Positions 7,949-18,113 are shown, numbered from the stretch's first letter. The stretch is 64,000 bases of DNA from Bacteroides intestinalis DSM 17393 (GCF_000172175.1 NZ_ABJL02000007.1:868001-932000), one strand, 5' to 3'. The notes: generated by a model from the letters alone, not told the origin. Made by a program: numbers and translations.

Positions 7949-10542
7949 ATACGAAAGTAAAGACAAGAACATGGGTAGCTTTGTTGAATCTGCTGTTTTT
8001 GTTTACAGCAGTCAATGCACAGCCTGTCCGTCAGTACTTGCATGAAGGATGGAACTTCCGGCAGGCGAGGGGTACTAACTGGTATGAAGCCACTGTTCCG
8101 GGAACAGTTCATACAGACCTGATGAATAACAAACTGATAGATGACCCTTTCTACAGGCTCAATGAGCGTGGTGTACAGTGGGTGGATAAAGAAGACTGGA
8201 TTTACCGGACGACATTTGAGGTAACCCCTGAGTTACTTGCAAAGAAGAATATTGTGCTACATTTTGAGGGACTGGATACTTATGCTGATGTGACATTGAA
8301 CGGAAAGAAGATTCTTTCTGCTGATAATATGTTTTGCGAATGGCAGGCGGATGTCCGTTCTCTCTTAAAGGAGCATGGCAATGAATTGCAGGTTTATTTG
8401 CATTCTCCTATTAAGATAGCCATGCCGAAATGGGAAGCTGTTCCTTTCCAGTATCGCAGTTCGAATGACCAGTCCGAGAATGGAGGATTGCTTAATCGCA
8501 AGGTCGGAGTGTTTGTTCGTAAAGCGGGTTATCATTTTGGTTGGGACTGGGGACCTCGTTTGGTTACTTCAGGTATCTGGCGTTCTGTTAGTCTGGAAGC
8601 ATGGGATGAGGCTCGTATTAATGATGTCTTTTATAACCAGCAGTCGGTGACAGCCCAGAGGGCCGTAGTGGATGTCACGGTGGAAGTCTTGGCGGATAAG
8701 GAGACAGAAGCAAAGGTAGCTGTAATTAATTATACGGACAATCGTACCGAGTGCCGGAAATTGATTCGTTTGAATAAAGGCTTGAATAAAATTCCGGTAT
8801 CTTTTACGATGAAGAATCCCCGGTTATGGTGGACAAACGGTTTGGGCGAACCTTTCTTGTATAATTTTGCAACGACGCTGGAACTGGATGGTAAGCAAAT
8901 AGATATTACGGAGGAAAAACTGGGTATCCGTTCATTGAAAGTGATAACGGCTCCTGACAAATATGGTGAAAGTTTTTATTTTGAACTAAATGGACAACCT
9001 TTGTTTGCCAAAGGAGCGAATTACATTCCTTGTGATAACTTTCTGACACGTGTTACTGATTCCATTTATGAAAAAACAATTCGGGATGCAGTCAGTGCAA
9101 ACATGAATATGCTACGCGTGTGGGGTGGCGGAGTTTATGAGAAAGATATTTTTTATGACTTGTGTGATAAATACGGCATTTTAATTTGGCAGGACTTTAT
9201 GTTTGCGTGTAGCGTATTTCCTGCCGAGGGTGAATTGCTGGAAAATATCCGCAGGGAAGCCATTGATAATGTACGACGCTTGCGCAATCACAGTTGTATA
9301 GCTCTTTGGTGTGGGAATAATGAATGTCTCGATGCCTGGTTCAACTGGAACTGGAAAAATACCTATGACAAACAGAATCCTGCTTATTCGGATATTATAT
9401 GGAAACAATTCAAAGATCAGTATTTTGTGACGTTGCCGGCTGTGGTAGAAGAGTTTCATTCGGGTGCTTGTTATCGTAAGTCATCTCCTTATTCTGATGA
9501 TAAGGGAACGCGCAATCATACGGTGGGGGATATGCACTATTGGGAAGTCTGGCAAGGATTGAAACCTCTTTCTGAGTTCAATCATGAGCGGAGCCGTTTC
9601 TTCAGCGAGTATGGTTTTCAGTCATTCCCGGAATTTGAGTCAATCAAACGGTATGCACCTTTGCCTGAAGATTGGGAGCTGACTTCGGAAGTCATGATGT
9701 CGCATCAGCGAGGGGGAACAGCAGCTAATAAGCGTATCAATGATTTCCTTTTGTCGGAATACCGTCAACCGAAAGATTTCCGTTCGTTTACCTATATGAG
9801 CCAGCTTTTACAGGCTGATGCTATGAAAATGGCTATGGAGGCGCATCGGAGGGATATGCCCTATTGCATGGGGTCATTGGTATGGCAGCATAACGATTGC
9901 TGGCCGGTGGCATCTTGGTCAAGCCGCGACTATTACGGACGTTGGAAGGCGCAGCATTATTTTACGGTAAAGTCTTTCGCCGACTTACTGGTATCGCCAA
10001 TAGAAAAGGAAAACATATTGCAGATTTATATGGTATCAGATAGGCTAAAGAGCACTTCTGGTAAATTAACGGTCTGTGTGTTCAGATTGGATGGTAGCGG
10101 AGTAGTGAAAGAATTCAAGAAACAGATAACTGTTCCGGCTAATACAAGTACAGTTGTGTGGAAGGAAGCTGTGGACGAGTTATTGAATGGAGAGAAAAAA
10201 GAAGACGTCGTTGTACACGTTTTTTATAAGGATAAGACAGGAACAGAGTATACTAATAATTATTTTTTGGCGAAGCAAAAGGATATGCATTATGCAGCAG
10301 CCCGGATTAATAAAGACTTTGTACCGACTGAAGGAGGTTATGAGGTAACTCTGTCTTGTGATGTGTTTGCAAGAGGCGTTTTCCTGTCGCTCCAAGAGGA
10401 TATCGACAATTTCATATCCGACAATTATATGGATATTTTGCCTGGCAAACCGGTTACGCTTAAAGTGACTACTGAACTACCTTCGTTGCAGTTTGCCGAA
10501 AAATTGCAGGTTGCTTCTTTCTCGGATGCAGTGGAACAATAG
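7945..10542 (+). CDS. GH2 beta-mannosidase
   Basis: An 865-residue secreted enzyme whose signal peptide is cut near VNAQP. Its motifs follow the beta-mannosidase branch of GH2: YLHEGWNFRQARGTNWYEATVPGTVHTDL near the start, GVQWVDKEDWIYRTTF, and a barrel with Glu460 in WCGNNECLDAW (acid/base) and Glu555 in FFSEYGFQSFP (nucleophile). Length and residue spacing closely match the characterised B. thetaiotaomicron beta-mannosidase BtMan2A, as remembered. It would release terminal beta-D-mannose in the periplasm. The start codon overlaps the stop of the upstream GH2 gene (ATGA). This is the best-defined activity in PUL A and implies beta-mannosyl ends, or a close analogue, in the substrate. Confidence 0.9.
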   Translation: MNTKVKTRTWVALLNLLFLFTAVNAQPVRQYLHEGWNFRQARGTNWYEATVPGTVHTDLMNNKLIDDPFYRLNERGVQWVDKEDWIYRTTFEVTPELLAKKNIVLHFEGLDTYADVTLNGKKILSADNMFCEWQADVRSLLKEHGNELQVYLHSPIKIAMPKWEAVPFQYRSSNDQSENGGLLNRKVGVFVRKAGYHFGWDWGPRLVTSGIWRSVSLEAWDEARINDVFYNQQSVTAQRAVVDVTVEVLADKETEAKVAVINYTDNRTECRKLIRLNKGLNKIPVSFTMKNPRLWWTNGLGEPFLYNFATTLELDGKQIDITEEKLGIRSLKVITAPDKYGESFYFELNGQPLFAKGANYIPCDNFLTRVTDSIYEKTIRDAVSANMNMLRVWGGGVYEKDIFYDLCDKYGILIWQDFMFACSVFPAEGELLENIRREAIDNVRRLRNHSCIALWCGNNECLDAWFNWNWKNTYDKQNPAYSDIIWKQFKDQYFVTLPAVVEEFHSGACYRKSSPYSDDKGTRNHTVGDMHYWEVWQGLKPLSEFNHERSRFFSEYGFQSFPEFESIKRYAPLPEDWELTSEVMMSHQRGGTAANKRINDFLLSEYRQPKDFRSFTYMSQLLQADAMKMAMEAHRRDMPYCMGSLVWQHNDCWPVASWSSRDYYGRWKAQHYFTVKSFADLLVSPIEKENILQIYMVSDRLKSTSGKLTVCVFRLDGSGVVKEFKKQITVPANTSTVVWKEAVDELLNGEKKEDVVVHVFYKDKTGTEYTNNYFLAKQKDMHYAAARINKDFVPTEGGYEVTLSCDVFARGVFLSLQEDIDNFISDNYMDILPGKPVTLKVTTELPSLQFAEKLQVASFSDAVEQ

Positions 10543-10564
10543 AATATGAATTTAAGATATAACC

Positions 10565-11755
10565 ATGAAAAAAAGTACATTATTGTTTGTTACGATTCTA
10601 ATTAGTTTTTTTCCCTCCGGCGACTTATTCGCCAAGGGTAAGGTAAAAGTTGATAAGGCGTTAGAGCAGGCTGCTCGTCAGTATCTCTATATGAGGAGCG
10701 AACTGCAAGGAAGCAACCAGTTTCCTAAAACGTATGACAAACACATGCAACGCTTGAAAACCAGTAATTCGGAATGGTGGTGCAGTGGCTTTTATCCCGG
10801 AACTCTGTTCTATCTGTACGAGGATACAGGAAACAAGGAGTTATATGCTGAAGGAGTACGTATGTTGAAGTTGCTGGAACCGGAACAATACAACGTGAAT
10901 ACACATGACGTCGGTTTTATGATGTATTGCAGTTATGGCAATGCAAACCGCGTTGCTCCGAAACCTGAGTATAAAGATATTATGGTGAACAGCGCCCGTT
11001 CGTTGATTTCCCGTTTCAGTCCGGTGGTAGGCTGTATTAAATCCCATAATCGCAAGCCGGATGACTATGTCGTTATCATTGATAATATGATGAATCTGGA
11101 ATTGCTTTTCTGGGCTACTCAAGCCACAGGAGACAGTACATTCTATGATATTGCTGTGAAACATGCCGATACAACTTTGAAGAATCATTTCCGGGCAGAC
11201 AATAGTCTTTATCATGGACTGAATTATAACCCGGCAACCGGTGAAATAAAGCATTACCAAGGTGGACAGGGCTTTTCCGAAAAGTCAGCTTGGGCTCGTG
11301 GACAAGCTTGGGGATTATATGGCTATACAATGATGTACCGTTTTACAAAAGACCGGAAATACCTTGAGCAAGCCATAAAGATAGCAGAATTTACGTTGAA
11401 TCATCCTAATATGCCGAAAGACCTGATTCCTTACTGGGACTATAATGCTCCTGATATACCGAATGCCTTGCGTGATGCCTCTGCTGCAGCTATTAACTGT
11501 TCCGGACTGCTGGAATTGTCTCAGTATGTATCCGGAGAACAGGCTGAGAAGTATTATAAGGCAGCCGAAAAAATGCTCCAGACATTATCCTCACCGGCGT
11601 ATACGGCAGAGGAAGGAACTAACGGAGGATTCATCCTGAAACATTCGGTAGGCAATATTCCTTCCGGTACGGAAGTAGATGTGCCTTTAACCTATGCTGA
11701 TTATTACTATGTAGAGGCGTTGTGCCGATACAAATCCTTAAATGATAAACCCTAA
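10565..11755 (+). CDS. GH88 unsaturated uronyl hydrolase
   Basis: A 396-residue (alpha/alpha)6-barrel enzyme with a signal peptide (MKKSTLLFVTILISFFPSGDLFA). GH88 enzymes remove the 4,5-unsaturated uronic acid left at the non-reducing end by polysaccharide lyases, by hydrating the double bond. The two catalytic Asp positions are visible: Asp115 in NTHDVGFMMY and Asp173 in IIDNMMNLELLFWA. Further family motifs are WWCSGFYPGTLFYLYEDTG and SAWARGQAWGLYGY. It lies 22 bp after the beta-mannosidase and 12 bp before a GH28 gene. Its presence agrees with the lyase domain encoded two genes downstream. Confidence 0.93.
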   Translation: MKKSTLLFVTILISFFPSGDLFAKGKVKVDKALEQAARQYLYMRSELQGSNQFPKTYDKHMQRLKTSNSEWWCSGFYPGTLFYLYEDTGNKELYAEGVRMLKLLEPEQYNVNTHDVGFMMYCSYGNANRVAPKPEYKDIMVNSARSLISRFSPVVGCIKSHNRKPDDYVVIIDNMMNLELLFWATQATGDSTFYDIAVKHADTTLKNHFRADNSLYHGLNYNPATGEIKHYQGGQGFSEKSAWARGQAWGLYGYTMMYRFTKDRKYLEQAIKIAEFTLNHPNMPKDLIPYWDYNAPDIPNALRDASAAAINCSGLLELSQYVSGEQAEKYYKAAEKMLQTLSSPAYTAEEGTNGGFILKHSVGNIPSGTEVDVPLTYADYYYVEALCRYKSLNDKP

Positions 11756-11767
11756 AACAATGATATC

Positions 11768-13231
11768 ATGATGAATAAATGTAATATAGTCTTGCTTGTA
11801 GTATCTTTGCTATTTTCATCTTCTCTTATAGCAGGAACAATTGATGTGACTAAACGTGGAGCTAAAGGAGACGGTGTAACGGATAATACAATTATTATAC
11901 AGAAGGCCGTAGATGAATGTTCGAAGAAAGGAGGAGGAACCGTCTTGATACCATCCGGATCTTATTTGATACGCCCTATTGAACTGAAATCAAATGTGAA
12001 CCTTCATCTGGATTTTGGCACTTTATTGTTGGGAAGTACACGTTTGTCGGATTATGATCATGCTTTTCCATTCAAGGACGGTACAATGAATCAGTCTTCC
12101 GGGCTTTTGTTTGCACGTGGACAGAAGAACATCTCGATTACTGGATTCGGAACAATTGACGGACAAGGCGGAGATAAAGCTTTTCAATTTGGCAATGATG
12201 CGGATGGCGGACCGAAGCGCCCTAAGATAATCTATTTTGTAGAGTGCCGCGATATCGTTGTGACCGATGTCACCCTCCGTAATTCTGCCTATTGGGTACA
12301 GCATTATGAAAAATGTGAAGATGTAACTATCCGTGGTTTGAAAGTATTCAGTCATTGTAATTATAATAATGACGGGCTTGATATAGATGCTAAGAATGCG
12401 ACTATATTCGATTGCTACATTGATGTGGAAGATGATGCTATTTGTTTCAAGAGTGACCATCCGGAATTTTGCGAGAACATAACGGTTACGAATTGTGTAA
12501 CAGCGAGCAATTGCAATGCAATCAAATTCGGTACAGCTTCTCATGGAGGATACCGGAATATCGCGGTTTCCAATTGCGTTGTTCGTCGAGCAGCAGAAGA
12601 TAATATTCGTCATTGGAGTAAACAGCTTGAGCATATTTCTGCCGATGTTACCGTTATTTCGGGTGTTGCCATAGAAATGGTTGATGGAGGTATTATTGAT
12701 GGCATCACCGTTTCCAATATTTCTATGCGCGATGTCCAGACTCCTATATTCATCCGTTTGGGAGACAGAAATCGCACTTACCGGAAAGAAGGTGGTGTAC
12801 TGAAGAATATAAATATCAGCAACATTGTAGCAACTGCCGAAAGCTTGATAGCTTGTTCTATAACCGGTGTGGAAACGAGCTGTGTAGAGAATGTTTCGAT
12901 TAATAATGTGCAAATCAGCTATCCGGGAGGAGGGACTCTGGATATGATTAATAAGTCCGTTCCGGAGATGATAAAGAGCTACCCTGAGAATAGAATGTTT
13001 GGTAATACATTGCCGGCGGCAGGCTTTTATGTGCGCCATGCTAGGAATGTGAGGTTCAATAATGTACGTTTTGATGCGACTAAACCAGATGCACGTCCGT
13101 TGTTCTTTTTGGATGATGTTGTCGGAGCAGAACTGAATCAGTGCAAGGGAGCAGCTCCTGCTGATGCGAAATTTATTCGTACAGTGCATAGCTCAGGGAT
13201 AGTAGCTGATGGTAAGTATCTGGATAAATAG
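11768..13231 (+). CDS. GH28-family glycoside hydrolase, second copy
   Basis: A 487-residue beta-helix enzyme with a cleavable signal peptide (LLFSSSLIAG), so probably periplasmic, unlike the lipid-anchored paralogue at 3692. It begins with the family segment IDVTKRGAKGDGVTDNT. Asp202 in NNDGLDI and Asp222/Asp223 in VEDDAICFKS are the catalytic candidates. As in the paralogue, the GHG motif is replaced by AIKFGTASHGG. The two GH28 proteins share many blocks, including SYPENRMFG, and probably arose by duplication and split the work between cell surface and periplasm. Galacturonic acid is the usual GH28 target but is not proven here. Confidence 0.87.
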   Translation: MMNKCNIVLLVVSLLFSSSLIAGTIDVTKRGAKGDGVTDNTIIIQKAVDECSKKGGGTVLIPSGSYLIRPIELKSNVNLHLDFGTLLLGSTRLSDYDHAFPFKDGTMNQSSGLLFARGQKNISITGFGTIDGQGGDKAFQFGNDADGGPKRPKIIYFVECRDIVVTDVTLRNSAYWVQHYEKCEDVTIRGLKVFSHCNYNNDGLDIDAKNATIFDCYIDVEDDAICFKSDHPEFCENITVTNCVTASNCNAIKFGTASHGGYRNIAVSNCVVRRAAEDNIRHWSKQLEHISADVTVISGVAIEMVDGGIIDGITVSNISMRDVQTPIFIRLGDRNRTYRKEGGVLKNINISNIVATAESLIACSITGVETSCVENVSINNVQISYPGGGTLDMINKSVPEMIKSYPENRMFGNTLPAAGFYVRHARNVRFNNVRFDATKPDARPLFFLDDVVGAELNQCKGAAPADAKFIRTVHSSGIVADGKYLDK

Positions 13232-13241
13232 GAGTATGTTT

Positions 13242-16200
13242 ATGAAACGCTTGAAACTAATATTCTGTTTGCTTTGTCTGTGTTGCTCCCTGACAGAGGC
13301 TAAAGAGGTGCAAGTAGATGCACAGAAGGAAGTGGACGAAATGACCGGACGACTGGTCGCTTCCTATTTGGAAGCGAAAGTAGATGAGGACGTCATAGCG
13401 GGTTATGCGACTGCATTACGTTCGGATGGAAGTTTCCCGGACCTGGATTATATAACTGTGTACGAAGGTTCTTTTTATCCGGCCGGCTCCCATTTGAAAC
13501 GATTGAAATCAATGGCTATTGCATACCGTAAACCTGGAAATAAGTATTATAATTCAGGAAAACTGCTGAAACAGATTGTTGCTGGTATCGACTATTGGTA
13601 TAAAGTACGTCCTAAATCCGGAAACTGGTGGTTCGGTGATATCGGTGCTCCCCAGGACTACATGGTTCCGTTAATTCTGCTGAAAGGCAAAATTAGTGAA
13701 AAGAAACTGTTGCATTACTCTTCTTATCTGAGGGATTTGACAGGGAACAAAGGGCATAAAGGCAAAAATCGTACATGGGTATCTGCCGTTACTATTCATA
13801 AGGGATGTATTGAAGATAATATTGAGCTGATACGAACCGGAATCAAGTCCATAGCCTCTACTATTAAGATTGTTCCGGAACAAGGTGACGAAGGTATTAA
13901 GGTGGATGGCAGTTTTCATCAGCATCGTCCGCAATTATATTCCGGCGGGTATGGTTTATCGTATGTAGATGATATTGCCTATTACTTGCAGTTGGTGAAA
14001 GGAACTGCTTTTGAGCCTTATTTTACACAAGAGAAAAAAGATATATTTATCAATCTCCTGATGGGGGGTCATCGGTTGTTGGGCTATCGGGAAACGTTCG
14101 ATTTTGGTGCCATCGGCCGTAATATATCACGTCCCGAGGGACTGAGTAATATTTCCCCTGTCACGCTGGAATACATGGAGCAGAATGATCCTGGTCGTGC
14201 TGCTGATTATTCGGCCTGGAAGGAACATCTTTCCGGTGGTCCCTTTCCTGTTCCCGGTAATAAGTATTTTTGGAAATCGGACATGATGGTTCAGCATGGT
14301 GCCGGCTATTATCTTTCTGCCAAGGTGATTTCTACCCGGACCAATGGAACCGAAATGCTTAATAATGAGAACCTCAAAGGTTATAACCTGCCACTTGGTG
14401 CTACGAATATCCTTACTTCCGGGAAAGAATATGAAGGTATCTTCCCTGTATGGAATTGGAATAAAATACCGGGCACTACGGCTGTTCAACATCCGGATTC
14501 TGCTCGTCTTGAAGGGTATCTGTTCGGAAGAAACCGGTTTGGAGGTGGGGTAAGTAACGGTCGGAATGGAGTCATTGCTTACGAGCATTGCTATAGGGGG
14601 GTAAAGGCAAAAAAGGCTTACTTTTTTATGGATGATGTACTTTTGTGTTTAGGGACAGATATTGCGTCAGATGCTCCCGAAGAAGTGGTTACAACTGTTA
14701 ATCAGTGTCTCTTTAAACGCGAAATGGTAGTTGGCAAAGAGGGAGTAACTACATCTGTTTACAAAGAAAATGCATCTGCCAAAAATCCGGCTTGGGTATA
14801 TCATGATAAAGTAGGTTATTTATTTCCTTCAGGGGGGGATGTAACTGTCAGTAGTCCGAAACAAACCGGGGCTTGGAAGGATATTAATATCAGTGGGAGT
14901 GGGAAAAAGATTTCTGCTGATATATTTAATCTCTGGATCAGTCATGGAACAAAGGCTAAGGAGGGGAAATATGCGTATATGGTCGTTCCAGACAGAACTT
15001 TAGAGGAGTTCCGGACATTTGCGGCTGCACAGAATTATAAGATTATTCAAAATAGTTCTGTGGTACAGGCTGTTAAGTTGAACCATCAATACGCCGTTGT
15101 TTTTTATCATCCGGGAACAATTGATTTGGGAGAGGGGCTTACATTGGCTGCTGATAAACAAGTGATTGTCTATCTTGAACAGAAGGGAACAGGGTACGAT
15201 ATCTGGGTTGCTGATCCGCTTTATAGTCAGAAGAAGGTTTGTCTCTCTCTTAATGGCAGAGAAGTGCAGATTGCTTTTCCGGAGGGTGAACTGACTGGTA
15301 GTACGGCTTTTACGAATATTGCCACTCTCCAACCTTTTGATTTGCAATGTGAATATCTTAGTAATCCTTTAGGTATTGATATACAGCAACCTCGTTTGAG
15401 TTGGAAAATGGGAGCCACTATTCCGGCACGAGGACGGAAGCAGACTGCTTATCAGATTCTTGTAGCAAGCTCCCGGGATTTGCTTGATGCAGACCGTGGG
15501 GACCTTTGGGATAGCGGCTGTGTTAATTCTGCTGAGTCGGTGAATATTGTTTATGGAGGAGTACCTTTGCCTGCAGGACAAAGATGTTTCTGGAAAGTCC
15601 GTTTCTCCGACGAACATAATCACTGGTCAGCGTGGAGCACTCCTGCAAACTGGCGTATGGGGCTATTTGCTGCTGATTGGGTAGCACAATGGATAGGCAG
15701 TGCAGAAATGGAATCTCAGAGTGTGGGAGGTAAGAAAGTTAATAATGTAATGGCAGATCCCTGGTTCCGTAAAACATTTAATATGTCGGATATTCCACAG
15801 GATGCTGTTATTTATGTAGCTTCCATTGGTTATCATGAACTGTATGTCAATGGTCGGAAAGTAGGGGACGCTGTCCTTTCACCTTCAGTCACGGATCATA
15901 AATCACGTGCCCGCTACATGACATATGATATTAAGAACTATCTGAAAAAAGGTACTAATGTTATTGCTTTGTGGCTGGGTACTTCCTGGGCTGTTTTTCC
16001 GGCTTATCAGCAGAAGGACAGGCCGGCTATTCCGATGGCACTGGCTCAAGCTGAGATCGTATTATTTTCCGGGAAGAAGTTACGAATTGTTTCGGATAAT
16101 ACCTGGAAGACCCATGCAAGTCCCAATACCTTGTTAGGTTACTGGGAAGCGCATCACTTTGAAGGAGAATGTTATGATGCTGCTTTGGAAAAAGATGGGT

Positions 16201-18005
16201 GGAATACTCCGGATTTTGATGATTCCGGTTGGGCTATGGCAAAGGTCTATTCTACCGACGTTGTAGTATCCTCAGACCGTACGGAACCTAATCGTTTGAT
16301 TCAAGAGATAACTCCTCTCTCTATTCAGGAAATTACTCCTGGTGTTTATAGAGTTGATATGGGCGTCAATTATGCCGGTTGGTTTGAAATGCAGCTTAAA
16401 GGCCAGCCTGGCGATTCAATCGTATTCCAATTCTCCGAGAGGGAAAAGGATGTTTGCAGTTATGGCATACACAGTATTTATAAAGTGGGGCCTAAACGGA
16501 AAGGAACTTTCTGCAATCGTTTTAATTATATGACAGGTCGTTGGGTACAAATCAGTGGTTTGCGCTATAAGCCAACAACAGACCAGATACGTGGTTGGAT
16601 GATTCGTCCCGATTATCGCAGAAGCGGTGGATTTGAATGTGATATTCCCTTACTGAATAATATCTATCGTACCACTTTATGGACTTTGGAAAACCTTAGT
16701 TTAGGCAATTATGTGGTAGATTGTCCGCATCGTGAACGCTGTGGCTATGGTGGAGATGCTTTGGCTACCACGCGTACGGCTTTGGGGAATTATCAATTGG
16801 GAGCTTTCTATAATAAATGGATGGAAGATTGGCGGGATGTTCAAGAGGCAGATGGTAATGTTCCTTATACAGCTCCTACTCGTATTGGTGGTGGAGGTCC
16901 GTCTTGGAGCGGATTCTGTATCACATTGCCGTGGGAGTTTTATCGGCAATATGGAGATATACGCATCCTTTCGGAAAGTTTTCCGACAATCCAGCGCTGG
17001 CTTGATTTTTTAGAAACGAAGTCTCAGCATAATATGTTGGTACGCTGGGGAGGCAAGTGGAGTTTCTTGGGAGACTGGCTTTGGCCGGATGCATGGTCGG
17101 AACGATCAGCCATGGAAAAACAAGGAAAAGCACTTGGAGATACACGTGAGACGCTTTTTTTCAATAATTGCCATTGGATTTATAGTTTGGAGACAGCAGC
17201 AAGGATAGCCGATATTTTAGGCCATAAAACTGTGGCGGCTACTTATAGGAAGCGAGCCTCAGAAATCCGTAAAGCAGTACATACGACTTTCTTTGATTCC
17301 CGGAATAATAGTTATGTGAATGGTTATCCTTCGTATTTGGCCATTGCATTAATGGTTGATCTGCCTCCTGAAAATCTGAGGACCAAAGTCTGGAAACGTC
17401 TTGAACAGGAAATTCTTGTAAATCGTAAAGGGCATTTCTGGGGAGGGATAACTGCCGGTTCATTCCTGTTGCATACTTTACTGGATAATCATCGTGATGA
17501 TTTGATTTTTGAGATGGCTATGAAAGAAGATTTTCCAGGTTGGGGGAATATGTTGGAAAAAGGTAATGGTACATTCTTTGAAGACTGGGAATGTCGTGGC
17601 TCGGCTTTGCATAGTTCTTATTTATACATAGGAAGCTGGTTTATTGAGGCTTTGGGAGGTATTCGACGTACGGAATCGGGATATAAACAATTTATCATTG
17701 AACCTTGGATTACGGAGAAAGGGCCTCAGCAGGTTCGTTCACATTATAATTCGATGTATGGGAATATAGAGTCCAACTGGGCGGTGAATTCTGGTGTCCT
17801 GAATCTTGAAGTTACTGTGCCTGCTAATACTACGGCTATTTTGAAGCTGTCCGATATAGATTTGGAAACCCTAAAAGAAGGAGATTCTATATGGAAAGAA
17901 GCGAAAGGAGTTAGCTTGTACACGCAGAAGGGAAAGGCTATCTCGCTTGCGTTGCAGTCCGGAACCTATCGTTTTTCAGTTACCATGAACTCAGGGCTTC
18001 AATAA
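13242..18005 (+). CDS. PL8-family lyase fused to GH78 alpha-L-rhamnosidase
   Basis: A 1,587-residue secreted two-enzyme protein. The start is taken at 13242 because AGGAG at 13230-13234 is 7 bp upstream and MKRLKLIFCLLCLCC is a normal signal peptide; the longer frame from 13209 overlaps the previous gene. Residues about 25-690 are PL8-like: Asn176 (KNRTW), His228 (GSFHQH), Tyr237 (GGYG), Arg293 and Arg297 (GRNISR), with spacing close to chondroitinase AC. Residues about 698-1560 are GH78: Asp1160, Glu1165 and Asp1172 in DCPHRERCGYGGD, and Glu1450 in FEDWECRG. The lyase half should make unsaturated uronyl ends for the GH88 enzyme and the other half should remove L-rhamnose. Confidence 0.88.
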   Translation: MKRLKLIFCLLCLCCSLTEAKEVQVDAQKEVDEMTGRLVASYLEAKVDEDVIAGYATALRSDGSFPDLDYITVYEGSFYPAGSHLKRLKSMAIAYRKPGNKYYNSGKLLKQIVAGIDYWYKVRPKSGNWWFGDIGAPQDYMVPLILLKGKISEKKLLHYSSYLRDLTGNKGHKGKNRTWVSAVTIHKGCIEDNIELIRTGIKSIASTIKIVPEQGDEGIKVDGSFHQHRPQLYSGGYGLSYVDDIAYYLQLVKGTAFEPYFTQEKKDIFINLLMGGHRLLGYRETFDFGAIGRNISRPEGLSNISPVTLEYMEQNDPGRAADYSAWKEHLSGGPFPVPGNKYFWKSDMMVQHGAGYYLSAKVISTRTNGTEMLNNENLKGYNLPLGATNILTSGKEYEGIFPVWNWNKIPGTTAVQHPDSARLEGYLFGRNRFGGGVSNGRNGVIAYEHCYRGVKAKKAYFFMDDVLLCLGTDIASDAPEEVVTTVNQCLFKREMVVGKEGVTTSVYKENASAKNPAWVYHDKVGYLFPSGGDVTVSSPKQTGAWKDINISGSGKKISADIFNLWISHGTKAKEGKYAYMVVPDRTLEEFRTFAAAQNYKIIQNSSVVQAVKLNHQYAVVFYHPGTIDLGEGLTLAADKQVIVYLEQKGTGYDIWVADPLYSQKKVCLSLNGREVQIAFPEGELTGSTAFTNIATLQPFDLQCEYLSNPLGIDIQQPRLSWKMGATIPARGRKQTAYQILVASSRDLLDADRGDLWDSGCVNSAESVNIVYGGVPLPAGQRCFWKVRFSDEHNHWSAWSTPANWRMGLFAADWVAQWIGSAEMESQSVGGKKVNNVMADPWFRKTFNMSDIPQDAVIYVASIGYHELYVNGRKVGDAVLSPSVTDHKSRARYMTYDIKNYLKKGTNVIALWLGTSWAVFPAYQQKDRPAIPMALAQAEIVLFSGKKLRIVSDNTWKTHASPNTLLGYWEAHHFEGECYDAALEKDGWNTPDFDDSGWAMAKVYSTDVVVSSDRTEPNRLIQEITPLSIQEITPGVYRVDMGVNYAGWFEMQLKGQPGDSIVFQFSEREKDVCSYGIHSIYKVGPKRKGTFCNRFNYMTGRWVQISGLRYKPTTDQIRGWMIRPDYRRSGGFECDIPLLNNIYRTTLWTLENLSLGNYVVDCPHRERCGYGGDALATTRTALGNYQLGAFYNKWMEDWRDVQEADGNVPYTAPTRIGGGGPSWSGFCITLPWEFYRQYGDIRILSESFPTIQRWLDFLETKSQHNMLVRWGGKWSFLGDWLWPDAWSERSAMEKQGKALGDTRETLFFNNCHWIYSLETAARIADILGHKTVAATYRKRASEIRKAVHTTFFDSRNNSYVNGYPSYLAIALMVDLPPENLRTKVWKRLEQEILVNRKGHFWGGITAGSFLLHTLLDNHRDDLIFEMAMKEDFPGWGNMLEKGNGTFFEDWECRGSALHSSYLYIGSWFIEALGGIRRTESGYKQFIIEPWITEKGPQQVRSHYNSMYGNIESNWAVNSGVLNLEVTVPANTTAILKLSDIDLETLKEGDSIWKEAKGVSLYTQKGKAISLALQSGTYRFSVTMNSGLQ

Positions 18006-18113
18006 AAAGTTGGATCAAGTTACTCTCACTTTCGCAGTCACCCATATCAGGACGATGCATTTGTTTGTTTTATATCAGGGATATATTCCTTCTCCCTTAG
18101 GAGTAGTCGGGTG

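Noticed and set aside
12023..13189. A 388-codon open frame on the - strand, opposite the second GH28 gene
   Set aside because: It lies entirely inside a clear GH28 coding gene, its translation has no recognisable domain, and the composition looks like a shadow of the beta-helix repeats.
13209..13241. Longer N-terminus for the PL8-GH78 protein
   Set aside because: It would overlap the GH28 gene and put 11 extra residues before a normal signal peptide; AGGAG is correctly placed for the ATG at 13242.
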